From NCBI GenBank assembly GCA_965153455.1, contig OZ234493.1, positions 2,418,001 through 2,482,000 of the forward strand: 64,000 nucleotides of DNA. Direction: 5' to 3'. A program made the position numbers and the translations under genes. Positions 51,360 to 63,699 of this stretch are shown here, one piece after another; positions within the stretch are counted from its first letter, which is position 1, and each line of letters opens with the position of its first letter. The notes beneath the pieces were generated by a model. That model did not search any database. It was not told the origin of the DNA and saw only the letters and a list, made by a program, of their open reading frames with translations. Origin of the DNA: Sphagnum compactum (Eukaryota > Bryophyta > Sphagnopsida > Sphagnales).

Positions 51360-54020
51360 TTGTTCTTTTTTGAAATCGCTCAAAGCCAAACCCCCCAACC
51401 CCCCCTCCCAACGGCCCACACGCAGAGCGCCAATCCAGGACACAAACAAATAATAAAATTTAAGTAGTGTTGGTCTGGTATCAACTTCTGAACATACTAG
51501 CCTGGTCTTTGAATTTATGGAATATACTTTAATAGTTAAATTAATATTTAAATTTAAATTTTATGATCATGAGTGTAATCTTTTAAGCAAGGTTTTTGAC
51601 AAGGGTCAGGGTCCAATTTCTTAGGAACCAATTTGTACCTGATTTGAAGCAAATTGAATCCTTGAATTGGACTATACCTTGGTCCCTAGCCTGATTCTTG
51701 GTTCTCCAAATCAGGAGCTCTCCTTTCAGCACTGTTTTTTGGTCCCAACCAATTGGATTTTCCATCCAAAACAGGTGCCATGTAGGTTGAGCCTCAATTT
51801 GCCACTTTTTGGGTCTTAGACCCTCGTCTAAAGGCCTTGGGACCACCAATTTAAAACTTTCGACCAATAAGATTGCTTGAATTCATTGGTCCCTGGACCT
51901 TTGACCCTCGTCTAAAGTCACCCTAAGCAAAATCCCTCATGCGGCTGGCCTCTCCCTCATTTATTTTGGAAATTTTATTCAACCAATCATTAATAACAAT
52001 ATTATCATTGCGAAAAAGGATAGTATTACCTTTAGTCCCTACCAGCCCTGTCTATTACTGATATAATGCAAAATCAAACAAATTATAAGATAGAACTTTA
52101 AATTTAAAGAACATGGATGAGTTCTTTTGCAGAATTAATAAATCATGTTGAACCATGCTGCATGGTTTTATGCAGAAACTAGTTGTGTTTGGCCCCATAC
52201 ATGTGTGGTAAAACCCTAAAATCATACATGCATGTCTACTATCTTAGGGCAATAATAAATTTCTGTAACATAAAAACCAACAATAATATAAAAAAATTAA
52301 TTTCATTATGATTTTTGTTATTAAATTTTCATCAAAGCCTTGCTGAAGTTTTTAAAAATAACATCAAATTAATTTTAAAATTTTATATTTCAAAAGCAAA
52401 TTTTATACTAAATTTTTAATTTATTTTTAAATTGACAGGTTTTATTTTAATCAATTCTTGCATACTTTTTCAAATCAAATTTTTAAGAATCTCGTTTTAA
52501 TAATATTTAAAGGAATTGAAGCTAATTATTTGTATGTTTATCAAACAAATTTCATTTTGAAAATTATTCATATGACTTGTTTTCTACATTTCATAATGAT
52601 ATGAAATCTTGTGATACAAAAAAGCAAATGACAACCCAAAAAAATAAAATGATATAGAGGCATGATTAAATTAGATACCCAACATTCATATTTTGAAAAG
52701 AAACCCAACAAATAGATGTGTAGATTTCAAAACAACCCATCAATTTGATGGGTGCACCCAAAATCTACACATGTGCATCCATTAACTTGGGGCAATAACA
52801 TATATATATATATAAAAGGAACATTGCCAAACTTTTTTGCAAATTTTTAAAAAAAATGTAAGACCATGTTGTGTGGCTTTATGTAGAACCATGCAAGGAT
52901 GAAAAACATGTGCAAGAAGAGAAGCAAAATAAGTGTCGGACAAAGCTTGATAAGGGTAAATAGCATCTGGCCAAATACTTAAAAACTGCACCATTTGAGG
53001 TCCAAGTTGCTGGCCACATTGAACCAACACCCACCACTGAATGCCCATTATTACTCGGTTGTGGATGAACTTCAACTGAGTTAGTATTTGGTTTCACCTT
53101 GGTAACCAATTATGTAAAAAATAAGTCTTAGATATAGGTGGGTAGATAGGTAAATAAATAGACAACTATTGAGTAAGTAGATGGTTTACACATAGGTAAA
53201 AACTTGTTTTTACTACCTACCTACTTGCAACTTAACAAGGGAAAAAAAAACTACAACTGGGTTAACTATTGTGGTTAGCTAGGGAACTAGAACCCAGCAG
53301 AAAAATGTTTCGTGACCACTTACCATTCATCTTTCATGGTGTGTTAATAGGTGGTGGTTCAATGTGTCCCAAGTTGGTGAAGTTGGTCTTTTAGTTTTTT
53401 ACTTAGGCAAAACAATTATGTATGCTAGTAATTGGCCTAGTTGGAAATTTCCATGTGAAGTTTTGTGGCCTATTTTGGCTTGTATATGGTAGATGGGGAT
53501 GAGTGGTACCACCCCAATGTTGGGAAGGTACCTTCCTTTCATCTAATGTTGATCATATAGTTTTTTAAGCGTCTTAATAAGTGATTGTGACGAATGCAAA
53601 TGGGATGAAACCTTAAAGAGGATAGAACAATGTTGTCATTGTCGAAAGCAAAAAACAAGTTTTTGGGTGGTTGATGGTGATGTGAAAGTAATGTTTTTGT
53701 TGTCAATATAAATCATATAAACATGTGAATTGAACATCTTAAATTATATCAAAATAAAAATAATTATTATTTTAAATAATTAAATATTGAAACACGTGGC
53801 AACACATCATTTGCTTTCAATAGTGACCAAAATAGTTGCATCTTAGTCGCATGTGACAATACATATACATGGAATCAAAGGATGAACTTGTATTTGTTGA
53901 TTTTTTTGTTCATCCAATACCTTTTGTCATTTGCGACTAATTTCACATGCGACTTATCCAAGGCGACTAAGGGGATTTTAGTCACAAATGTCACTTGTGA
54001 CTATAATTTAGTTGTAGAAA
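51360..54020. other. AT-rich intergenic DNA without recognised gene
   Basis: Minus-strand open frames at 51583-51867 and 52782-53109 have no recognisable domain. GCGACT/AGTCGC motifs accumulate at about 53830-54000, close to the CACTA-like terminus at 54051. No 3' LTR of the neighbouring gypsy element was recognised here. Confidence 0.5.
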
Positions 54021-54026
54021 CTAGTC

Positions 54027-54051
54027 AAAAATAGGTGTTTTTCTTCTAGTG
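54027..54051. mobile_element. CACTA-like right terminus (single end)
   Basis: Read on the minus strand from 54051 the sequence begins CACTAGAAGAAAAACACC, close to the CACTACAAGAAAA terminus of plant En/Spm-type elements. The adjacent 200 bp carry repeated GCGACT/AGTCGC subterminal motifs, as such elements do. The matching left end was not found in the window, so it may be a decayed or truncated copy. Confidence 0.45.
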
Positions 54052-54174
54052 TTTCCTCCCTTTAGGAAACCAAATCACAAAACCACCCAATTTGAATGAT
54101 TAAAGATGGTTGTGGTTTTGAGACCACAAGGCCCATCTCCATTGTTGCTCTCTTGTGTTTTCAATGGCCTTTAA

Positions 54175-54897
54175 TTAGGTCTCCTCTAGTTTTTCCAACT
54201 TAAATATTTTGTTGGTTAGTACTTTCATTGTGTTAGTGACATAGTACGTTCCTTGGTGAAGGTAGGTAATAGATATTTTGTAGGCATTAATGGGTACAAT
54301 CCATACACCAACTGGAATGGTGTGTGCCATGTGCTTATAGTAAACAAACAATATTGCCCCCAAATGTTCATCCCAGTCATTCCTCTTTTCAGTTACCAAT
54401 TTGGTTAACATGGTGCCAATTACCTTGTTTGCGACTATGCCTGCCCATTACCTTGAGGGGAATAGGTAGTAAAAGTATGTGTTGAAAAAATAATGGTTCA
54501 CCAAGTGGGAAATTGTGTCATTAATAAAATGCACGACTTGGTTCAAGACCATAGTTAAAAAACATCCAAACCTGGTCAAAATGCACTCATATTAGAATTT
54601 GGCTATAACTACTACCGTGTTGGAACATAACACCCTTGCTTCCACCCATTTGGTGGCGTAATCCATCGCCACCAAAATGTATTTATTCCATGTGTACTTT
54701 CCCATTAGTTTCATTGGTCCAATAAAGTTTAATCCCCATTTCATGATTGGGTTTGATGGTAATGCCATTATTAGTTTTGTTATAGTGGGAAAGGTCAGGT
54801 TTTTTGTTTTTTGACATTCATCATAAGATCTACAAAAATGCAAGGTGTCTTTGTAGATACTAAGCCACCAATAGCGTGCATCCAAAAAATATCTCAT
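54175..54897 (-). pseudogene. Gypsy integrase with lost catalytic residues
   Basis: The piece 54897-54592 has the zinc-binding end CRSYDECQKTKN and the core start WGLNFIGP, where the family has WGxDFxGP. The next block, in the gap 54591-54412, reads LNQVVHFIND in place of (T/S)DxGxxF. The block TYSPQGNGQA is followed by TAG (complement at 54435-54437) where the catalytic Glu codon is expected. The piece 54411-54175 continues with the usual LLTKLV..WDEHL region. All three DDE positions appear to be lost, so it cannot integrate. Confidence 0.75.
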
Positions 54898-55266
54898 CGT
54901 AATTTCAATAGAGAAATGGTTTCCTCCTAGCCATTTGTGTAGTTCAGTGAGGATGATAGTGGCCCCATTAATGTCCAGACAACGTCTTAGTACCTTGTTG
55001 TAGCTTTAATAATGTAGGTTAAACTCTAGTAATGTAAAGCGCAGTGCTTTCAGTTCCATCCTCTCCTTATATTCTAGAGGGTAACTGTCAAATAATACCC
55101 CAGTATGAAGGTAGGTACTGACATTCGACAACTAGTCAGGCAATATCGTGAATAGAGGGGCATCTATTGTCTGGTCAAATACCCTTGTGGTTCTATGTTA
55201 TGAAGGAGACGAGATAAAATGTCTACCACCAAATGAATACGCCCTGGTTTATAGATGATGGTAAAG

Positions 55267-55731
55267 TCATTTTCCAAAAAAATAGTAACCATTGCGTAAT
55301 TCTACCCAAACATCTATGGTTTGTTGATGAGGTAGGTCAATGCCATGTGGTCCACGTAGAAGACAAATTTGTTGTTGAGGAGGTAGTGGTAAAATATATA
55401 TAGGGTGTAGACCATGGTTAATGCCTTTCGTTCTGTTGTGGTATAGTTTTACTTTGTTGAACTTAACAAATGCGAAACATATGTAATAGGTTGATCGCAT
55501 TTACAATTCCGAGTTTAGGCCAACATAACCCCTACCATTAAATTGGATGCGTCCGTATGTACATGGAATTCTCTTTCCCAATTTGGTGCAACTAGAATTA
55601 GGGCCTTCACGTATTTTTGCTTTATGGTCTCCCACGCATCTTAGCATTCTTGAGTCCAAATGAACTCCTTCGATTCTCACATTATTTTTGTGATGGGTGC
55701 CATAATGAATGCAAAAATTTTCACAAAACAT
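55267..55731 (-). pseudogene. RNase H-like remnant of the gypsy element
   Basis: Two open pieces (55731-55501 and 55500-55267) fall between the reverse transcriptase and the integrase, where RNase H lies in gypsy elements. Weak matches such as AFVKFNKVKLYHNRTKG and the segment around GPHGIDLPHQQ are all that can be seen. The identity rests mainly on position. Confidence 0.45.
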
Positions 55732-55744
55732 TGGTAGAATTGGA

Positions 55745-56590
55745 CTAAGTTGTTGAAGACTTGAATATCATGAAGGTTTTTGGAACGAGCATTTTTACAA
55801 TCGCTTCTACCTTTTTTGGATCTAGTAGTTTCCTGTCCTTGGAGACTATGAAGCCTAGTATCATGCTTGAGAATACCGTGAAGGCACACTTTTTCGGGTT
55901 TAGACTTATCCCATATTCTCGACACTTTTTGAAACACTTTTGTAGTTTGGATAAATGTGTATCCAAATCACTAAAGACCATGAAATCATCCAAGAAAAGT
56001 TTCATAAAGGCATCCTTGAATACCTTACTCACCACTCTTTGGTAGGTGGGTGGTGCATTCTTGAATCCAAATGGCATTACCACCCACACAAATGTTCCCC
56101 AATCCGTAATGAATGTTGTCTTGTAATGGTTTTTGGGGGCAATTTGAATTTGATGGTATCCGGAAAAACCATCCAAGAACAAGTACACTTCATGACCCAT
56201 TGCCTTGTCCAAAACCTCATTGGTGAAAGGTAAAAGGTACGGGTCTTTTTTTGTGGTGGCGTTCAATTTCCGAAAATCAATGCATATGCGCAATTTGCCT
56301 TTCTTTTTTGGTGCTACCACAATTGGTGATAGCCAAGTTGCTTGCTCTATCGGCTCAATGAAGACAGCCTCCAACAACTTATTAAAGTCTTGTTTAACAA
56401 TTATTACATAGTTTGGATTCATGTGGTAATGTGTTTGGTGTGAAGGGGGAATGGTAGTGTCAAACTCAGTTTTGTGCTCCACAATGTGAGGTGGGATCCC
56501 TTTGAGTTCCTTATAATTCCATGTGCCCACATCTTTAAATTCTTGCAACAGACCTTCTATTGTTGTAGTTACTGTACATGTCCCCTCCAA
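55745..56590 (-). pseudogene. Gypsy reverse transcriptase (281-codon open piece)
   Basis: This is the best preserved part of the element. It shows the fingers/palm motifs LSPIVVAPKKKGKLRICIDF, RKLNATTKKDPYLLPF, LDGFSGYHQIQIAP, TAFxT-like TTFITDWGTFVW, VMPFGFKNAPPTYQR and the active-site block KLFLDDFMVFS (Asp-Asp codons at 55985-55990, a variant of YxDD). NPKKCAFTV and LGFIVSKD follow as in Ty3/gypsy. The piece is open but joined to broken gag, protease and integrase, so an active polyprotein is unlikely. Confidence 0.85.
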
Positions 56591-56644
56591 GTTAACATTT
56601 AACTTGAGGTATTTTGGGTCTTATATTATCCCCATATTGATTTT

Positions 56645-57312
56645 TCAAACCCAAGTGTTTTGGGACAAAGTCCATTCTGTAATTCTGAGATTTTTTACCT
56701 TTTCCATGGTAGGGGTTTCATCCACCACTATCGTTCGTGGTTCATGGTGAAATTGGATCTGTGGCTCAAATATTGCCTGATTAGGGAGGGTAATCATCCC
56801 TATGGAGAATAGGTTAAGCTCAGAGGAAAACGTGATTTTTTTTTCCTCATCTATTTTTCCCTCTATGAAATTGTAGCTGACTACCATTTGTGGTCTTTTG
56901 ATATTCCCACTCAAGTACTTGGAAACAAAAATTGTTTTGACAGTCCCATTACCCTCTATGGTGACCATATTGGTCCCCTAATCATGGACCACCTTGGCAT
57001 CCCATGACCATGGGCGTCCCAATAGCATGGAGTAGGGTCCACTGCTTTGTTATTCATCATTGTGAAGGTAACTATGTATAGTATGCCATGGATTTTGATC
57101 CTAATATTGGGAACAATTCCCAAGGGTTTATTGAATGAGAAATCAGCCATCGATAAGTTGAATGGATCTGGTTGGGGTGGTGGTAACCTTAATTTTTGCC
57201 TTAATCCATTTGTTATATCATTCACCCGTAACCTTCCATCTGAAAGCACATCATCCACCATGTTTTTTCTGACATGCACTACTATTACCACCATTTGATG
57301 GTTTACAACCAT
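56645..57312 (-). pseudogene. Gypsy aspartic protease remnant
   Basis: The frame contains VDDVLSDGRLRVNDITNGL, where relatives have a D(G/S)G active-site loop, followed by LRLPPPQPDPFNLSMADFSF, GIVPNIRIKIHGILYIVTFT and NNKAVDP, a pattern typical of plant gypsy proteases. A frame change after AVDPT disrupts the following LLGRPW-like block. The continuation at 56968-56645 reads VTIEGNGTVKTIFVSKYL, as expected. Confidence 0.65.
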
Positions 57313-57839
57313 TGCAACAATAGTGGCTTTGGCCTAGGAGGTAGTATCTTCACTAAGAGCAGATTGCTTACTACTTGTTAAGTACATATTGACATCAAGT
57401 GCTAACTTTAACAACTGGCCAATGGTGACGATAATTTTATTGTCCAATATTTGTTGTCCCATTTTTTCTTTGACTTCTAAAGTAATTGGGGCTGGCAGTA
57501 CCTTTAAATGCTCCATGGCGAGATGGTAACCTCACCCATTTAGTGGACCAAGATGGGTTTGGGATAGTAGCTACCTCCTATTATACTTCCTGTATTTCTT
57601 CATCCTTTTATAATTCATGGATAGTCTCTACCATTAATTGGCTAAACTTTTCCTCTTTTTGTCAATCTTAGGGTTCCTTCCCTTTGAGAGACTTTCTATC
57701 TTGGAAGACTACCTCCTTAGGCACCTTACTCATGGTTGTGACAACCATCACCATATTAATGGTGGTTTTCTCATTTTTCTTCTCACTAAGCCCCCCCCAT
57801 CGTTTTGTGGTCTTGTGCCTTCTTCCTTACCATTTCCTG

Positions 57840-58700
57840 GATCTCCTCCTTCCACGGGCAATTAGTGGAAGCATGCCCTAGTTGCCCACAAGTGTAGCAG
57901 GTAAAGGTGCTACTAATGGTAGTACATCCTTGTATCTTTCCTTTCCTCCAATTACTCTGTCTGGGCTGTTAGGTTGCCATTTCATTAACTGTTACCTCTT
58001 GTTTTTCCTTTAGTTTATTCTTTGGGTTATTAGCATTTCAAAAACACTTCTCTTCTTGGTGATTAGATTTCTTGCAATATTAGCACTCCTTCTCCCCTGA
58101 TTTGTTGGCATTGGTTGGGAGTTTCTCTACCTTTTTTTTTTCTCCCATCATCATTAGGTATACATCCAATATGACCCTATTACCATCAACATTTGTAGAA
58201 CCCTCCTCACAAATGACTACTTCCTCCAAGTGTTGGATTAAAGTTCCCCTCTCCATGCTGGCAATAGTCACTTGAAAGTAGGGTAATAATCATGCCCTAA
58301 AAAATGCATTTAACATATGGTTGTCCGTTGGGTGTTACAAAGAGTTTGCCAAGTTGATATTTCATTCATAATACTTTTCTACCCTCTCGTTCAGATTTTA
58401 TTTGACGATTCTCAAAGTCATGTAGATTTGCTCATCCATCTGAACCTTGCGGTACCTTTCTGCATATTGTTTAGGCAAATTCATTAAAGGTACAGTCTGG
58501 GTGGCTGTTCACAAAGTTAGCACCCTAAGCTTAAGCCATGTCCCGCAACGTCCATTGGAAGTACACAAATTTTGTACCTTCCTAGGTAACACCATTGATT
58601 TGTGTACTTGTTTGAACACACGTACATGGGCGTTTCGATTTCAATTTTTAGTATATTTTGGATAATTTAGGAGTTTCCTCCCCCCATCAGAATTTCCAGC
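57840..58700 (-). pseudogene. Gypsy gag remnant with zinc knuckles
   Basis: A CCHC knuckle CYTCGQLGHASTNC is encoded at 57899-57858. A second, broken one at 58085-58044 reads C, stop, YCKKSNHQEEKC. Upstream, pieces such as VPLMNLPKQYAERYRKVQ and LLPYFQVTIASMERGTL resemble retrotransposon gag capsid sequence. Several stops interrupt it. Confidence 0.6.
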
Positions 58701-58929
58701 TACTACCATCATGGGTGGCATGGTAAGATACCATGGAAAATAAAAATTATAGTTTGGTGGCATTCCTCCCCATCTTGGTGGTACTGGTGGGAGGGTAGGT
58801 TGGCCCTTCCTACCATCCTCTCCTTCATTTGAATCTGATGGAGAGCTAGAAGAATCTATGTGGATTTCCCCCTTTACCCCCTTGTAGAAGAATGACTGTC
58901 GGACTGCCTTTTTGAAGGATCTTCCCTAT

Positions 58930-59874
58930 TAGTCCCACGAGAAGTGGACCATCGTGAGTCCCCCCTTTTGCCAATTGCCTGGTTTAGCTGTGCTGAAATC
59001 CGCCTTATCCATTGATGTTGCCTCCTTAAGTTTTGAAGGTAGGGCAGTCGCTTGAAATAAGGGTAGTTGAAGTCCTGCCACTGTAAGGTACATGGCTAGA
59101 CTAATTCCATACAACCAGGGGCCCCATCTTGGACTCCCAATTGTAGAAGGCAGACCAACCCACAACACTTGAAAAGTTGGAGGGGTTACCTCCTGTAGTT
59201 CTTTTTTTGGTCTAGGCTACTTCATATTGTCTTTCAAAATGGGCTCCTTTATCGTCCTTCGTTATTTTTTCTTCATCAATCTAGTGTAGCTCATGTCCAT
59301 GTCTTCTCTAGAATCATTGGTCTGGTTTTTTGGGTTGGGTACCCCTCTATCATCTAGAATTGAAGGATGGTAATGACATCCTATTGCTTGGTGCCTTACC
59401 TCCCCACATAGCTTGCACCGTGATGGTGGGCCTCTGTCCACATACACTTCCCTTTTGTTTAGTGGTAGTAACCATCCCCCTTTTGTTCCAGGCATTACCT
59501 ATGAATTGAGAGGGTTGGGACATGTGCAAATTGTTGGATCTGTTTCTGTGAGGGTAAGTAGTGGCTATTCCCTCATCTAAAAGTCCTAGGGAAGTTAGTT
59601 CCGCCACTTTTGAAATCCTACCCCTAAATGGTTGTCTAAGTTTCTCAAGCCTCTTCAAGGCCTACTTTTTTTCATATTCTAAATTTGGTTCTACTGCCTC
59701 CACTTCAAAGGCAACTATGAATGGGACTCTCATGGTAGTCACCATAATGTGGGGTCCTGTGAAGTGTAAGTTGTTTTCCAACTGGAGAACGTTTATTTCC
59801 ATCCGCTTCTTCGTTGGAACTTTCCACCCTTGACCATGTATCCTTCCATCATGAGTGATATCAATAGGCGACAT
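58930..59874 (-). pseudogene. Additional upstream gag-like piece with a CCHC knuckle
   Basis: Open pieces at 59874-59662, 59658-59350 and 59495-59262 read on the minus strand and include a knuckle CKLCGEVRHQAIGC (codons at 59417-59376; CX2CX4HX4C spacing is intact). It lies about 1 kb upstream of the main gag piece, so it is either an extra domain in front of gag or a second nested element. Confidence 0.5.
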
Positions 59875-60488
59875 TTACTTCCTGGTCCTCTAGAGGTCTT
59901 TCCATTTTTATGGTAGGTATGGACGTGCCCACCACTATCATCCACGATGGCAGCATTTCTTTTGTTGTCCTTTTTTGATAGCTTGCATTCAATGCTTTTA
60001 ATTCCTCTTCCAAGATTTGTTCCATTTTTTTAATATATTATCTTGTTACTGCATGGCTCATGACTAAAATATACTTTAGGTCCTTTGTGAAAATATGACA
60101 TAATGACTTATCCTATTGGTTGACTAATGGTAGTTACCCTCCCTTTTAACGAACCCCTTGTAGCAAGATTGAAGAATGTGGAATTAGTGTTTATCTCACA
60201 GTTTATGGTTGGGTATTAAGTCCTAGGTCCTTTTTCTACCTTTCCAGGGTAGTAATACTTTCCATTCCTTATTCTAATTCTAGTTATTCTTAGATACCTC
60301 CTTTCAAACACCCTCTCAGTTTTATCTTATAGATTATAATCCATACCTTAGGATGGTACTACTTTGTCTACCAATATTAAGTTCTCCCTTGTTTACTTTC
60401 AAAAACCTGAAAATCATTCTCACAAATTCAACACTAATCCCATTGTATAAAAAATATTCCAAATTCGATCCACGGGATGGTCGACAAA

Positions 60489-61604
60489 TGTTAAAGGGAG
60501 AAATTGCGGCCCCCAATCATTACCCCTCCTCCAGGGGGTAAAACTAGGGGACAAGGTTGACACCTTATTACTTCACGTAAAGAATTGCCCTTCTTTTCTT
60601 ACTTTACTACGATTACTCAAGTAGTAAGTAGTAAGTGGAAATGGAGAAGGTAAGGGTCTATTGTCTAAAACTAGACCTACCCTTATATCAATTTTTTAGT
60701 CCAGGGAGTAGAGGGTAGAATGGAAAGAGGGCAAGATGAGAAAGAAAGAAAAAATGAGAATAATTACTCTCACTGGGTCAACGTCCCTCGAATACTGCCT
60801 AGGGGGTCTGCAGACCTTTATAATGCTACTGTCCCTTCCTTCCCCATGCTTGCAGGTTCTCTAGTGGTTTTGCCTGCCACCTACAACCCTTGACGTCCTT
60901 CCTTTGGACCTTTTCACATGCAACCCACTATCGTACCCCTTGCAGTTCCTACCTATTGCCTACTGTAGTGCCTTCCAACCTGTAAGAGGTAACTTGTTGA
61001 TCTATTACCCCCTAATTTCCACCACCATGGATTGGCTGTTACCCCCCTATGGCAGCCAATAATTTAGGGTTCCAAAAACTACCTAGGAGTTAACCCCTTT
61101 ATATTCTCTGTCCTAGAAGAAATGCAAATATACTAGCTAAAGGAAACATCCTATTTTTATCACCAAAACAATTCTACCTTCCACATTTTATAGAACATCA
61201 ATGCAAAATAAGAAACTCGAGTCCTTCAACCATCTTCCAATAAAATCACACACAAATTATATATTTCTTTCTCCATTCTTCTCCTTCCCACTCCAAGTAA
61301 AAGTTCTCCATCTCCCAAAAGTTTATAATGAATATTTTCCTCCTCTTCCTTTTTTTATACCCTTTCCCCACATACCACACACAAGGCCCACATTGACCCT
61401 TAGAAAATAAGGCCCTTATCGTAGTTCCTTCTTAAAAATCTCCTAGATGATTGGGTGAATTACCCCCAACCCCTCACTAACCCAAGCTACCTAATCCCAC
61501 TAGCTTCACCCCTTGGGTAAGAGACGGTAAGTCTACCACTACTAACTAGTAGTCACTAGAAGGGCTATGGAATTATTTACTCTATAGATTTCTACTTGTT
61601 AACA
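60489..61604 (-). mobile_element. Candidate 5' LTR of the gypsy element
   Basis: On the minus strand the segment would begin TGTTAACAAGTAG and end CCCTTTAACA, giving TG...CA ends with short inverted termini, directly upstream of the gag-side sequence. It is less AT-rich than its surroundings and contains a TATA-like TTATAAAGG (about 60816-60824). No second copy was found and the following sequence does not fit a common tRNA primer site, so this is tentative. Confidence 0.25.
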
Positions 61605-62166
61605 AAAATCTTTTCACATTCAAAGTTTCTCATATCTTTTTTTTACAAAAGTAAAAAAAATCAAAGGTCAAGTTACTTATGATTGAATAATAAACATATT
61701 ATATCTTTGGAGAATTTCATTAACACAAGTGACAAAACTTTATATTCTAGTGTGGTGATATTATTTATGAATGAATATCTAATAAACATATTACATCATT
61801 GGAAAGTCTCATTAGCACAAGTGATTAAAGTTTTATTTCTAATAAGGTTGAAATAAAGCTTGTGATAAACATTCTTTTTCAAAACGTTCATGTATGAATA
61901 AAGGTATGCAATTTAGCACAAATTAATGTGGGAGTTAAAAGGATATTGTATTTTCTCTTCGAACAAAAGTGCACATATAAGAATCATTTATTTATATTGA
62001 AGGAAATCATTTTGAATCAATACATATTCAACCCATTGTAAAAATGTGATTACTTGAACCAGATGTGTGGAAGAACACTTTTTTTTTTTTGGTACAATAT
62101 ATAAACATATGTGAATTTTCACAACCAATGTGAAGGTATTTAGAACTTAATTTTACAAATCAAAGT

Positions 62167-62515
62167 AAGGGACCCTTCATTGCGTAAATTGGTTACTATT
62201 GTTTTTGTGAACTAGACATTCAGGAATTCTACCATTTTTTTTAAAAGAAAAATATTTCAATGTTTTATACAAATATGAAAAACTTGTGGTATTAAACTAT
62301 TTGGATTGGAACAAACTAATGCCTTTGTTGCCAAAACAAGGTTATTGTTACATTGGGAGTTAGAAGGGGAGAATGTCCAAATCTCATTTTGCAAGAAAAA
62401 ATATATGAATACTTGATTGATTATGGAAAATTAACAAAGCCTATTCACTTGGTTCAATGCAAGGGACATTCATTGGTTGGACTTGGTTACTATTGCTTTT
62501 GTGAATTAGACATGG
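62167..62515. repeat. Direct duplication spaced by about 295 bp
   Basis: Sequence around 62167-62225 (AGGGAC, TTCATTG, TTGGTTACTATTG, TTTTTGTGAACTAGACATT) recurs around 62462-62515 with similar spacing and moderate divergence. Similar AACAAAAGAG segments occur further right, so more than two units may exist. Confidence 0.6.
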
Positions 62516-63663
62516 AAATATTGCTACTCTTATTTTGGAACAAAAGAGATTTGAATACTTTCATGTGGATGATTTATAAAACCAAATAAGTCAAAATGAA
62601 ACAAATGAACTCGATTGCGTAGTTAAAAGAGGAGGATTCCAACTTTCATTTTGCAACAAAAGAGTTTTGATTATATTTGAATGTACCTGTAAGATTATAT
62701 ATTGGGAGCACATCGAAAACAAACTTGATTGCAACTTTTGTAGACTCTAGATGTGTGAACCTAATTTGATGGAAATGAAATTGGATTGATGGATGAAATT
62801 GGCCATATACATCTTTTGACCATGTTAACATGAAATTCAACCATGTGGATGACAATCTTGTTCACCTATAAATGCAATATCTACTATGTTGTGAAATTTC
62901 ATCATTTTATGACCATGTAGATGTCATATTTATCCACATATGTGTTAGGTTTACCTTTTGTGTTCAATTTCATTTTGAAAAATCAATTTTATCCATGGAA
63001 TTCTTTTCACCTATGTAATACAATGTCATTTGTGTGATCAATTTCATTCATGAACAAAATGTATAGATATGGCCAATAATATTGTACATGCAATTCCATC
63101 GACAAATAATATTATTCATTTGCATCCAAAATCATTTTTATTGAAATGTTCACATTTCAACCATGTATGACAATCACATTTTTGTGATTCGCATTTGTGA
63201 ATAACATTCATCCAACTTCATAGCTTCAATTTTTATGATTTAAAAATAAATTATTTGATTCATTTTAGATTCCATTCATTTGATAACATTTTTTTCTTTC
63301 CTTCCTTCCTTCCTTCCCACCCCCACCTTATCCCTATGCCTTTCCTTCTATTCCCTTGTTTCATTTCCCCCCTTCCTCCTAACCTTTTTCCTTTCTTCCT
63401 TCCACCAATGACCCCACATTGTTCCTTCACAATACTAAAGGATGGCAATTGGCAACTCCTTGTGGAAGGTTTTTTGTCTTTTCTCATTGTAGATCAAGAC
63501 ATTGAAAGAAAACATTTTCTCGATTTGGAGTTTGAACAAACTTATTACCATCTATTGATGTGCTTGTGGAACCTTTGCAAAATTGAAGATTAAACACAAT
63601 TATGAATATAATTAAACATATCCAATGTATGCGTTGAAGAACCACAAATTATTTTATATGTGT

Positions 63664-63699
63664 GGGGGGGGGGAGGAGGGGCGGGGCGGGGCGGGGGGG
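63664..63699 (+). repeat. G-rich tract with several G4 runs
   Basis: The plus strand has a long G-run followed by GGAGGGG and repeated GGGGC units, giving at least four runs of four or more G within 36 bp, which meets the G-quadruplex pattern. It stands in very AT-rich surroundings. Confidence 0.85.

Larger units (their letters stand above)
54175..60000 (-). mobile_element. Decayed Ty3/gypsy LTR retrotransposon, internal region
   Basis: Domains read on the minus strand in the order gag (about 58700-57850), protease (about 57310-56960), reverse transcriptase (about 56590-55745), RNase H-like (about 55500-55270) and integrase (about 54897-54175), which is the Ty3/gypsy order. Many stops and frame changes separate them. 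A further upstream domain with its own zinc knuckle lies at about 59870-58930. No matching LTR pair was recognised; a possible 5' LTR lies at 60489-61604. No chromodomain is evident after the integrase. Confidence 0.85.

Noticed and set aside
61554-61562. CACTAGAAG as a partner for the CACTA-like end at 54051
   Set aside because: Only 9 bp match; it lies on the wrong side of the 54051 end to bound an element in the correct orientation and has no subterminal repeats.
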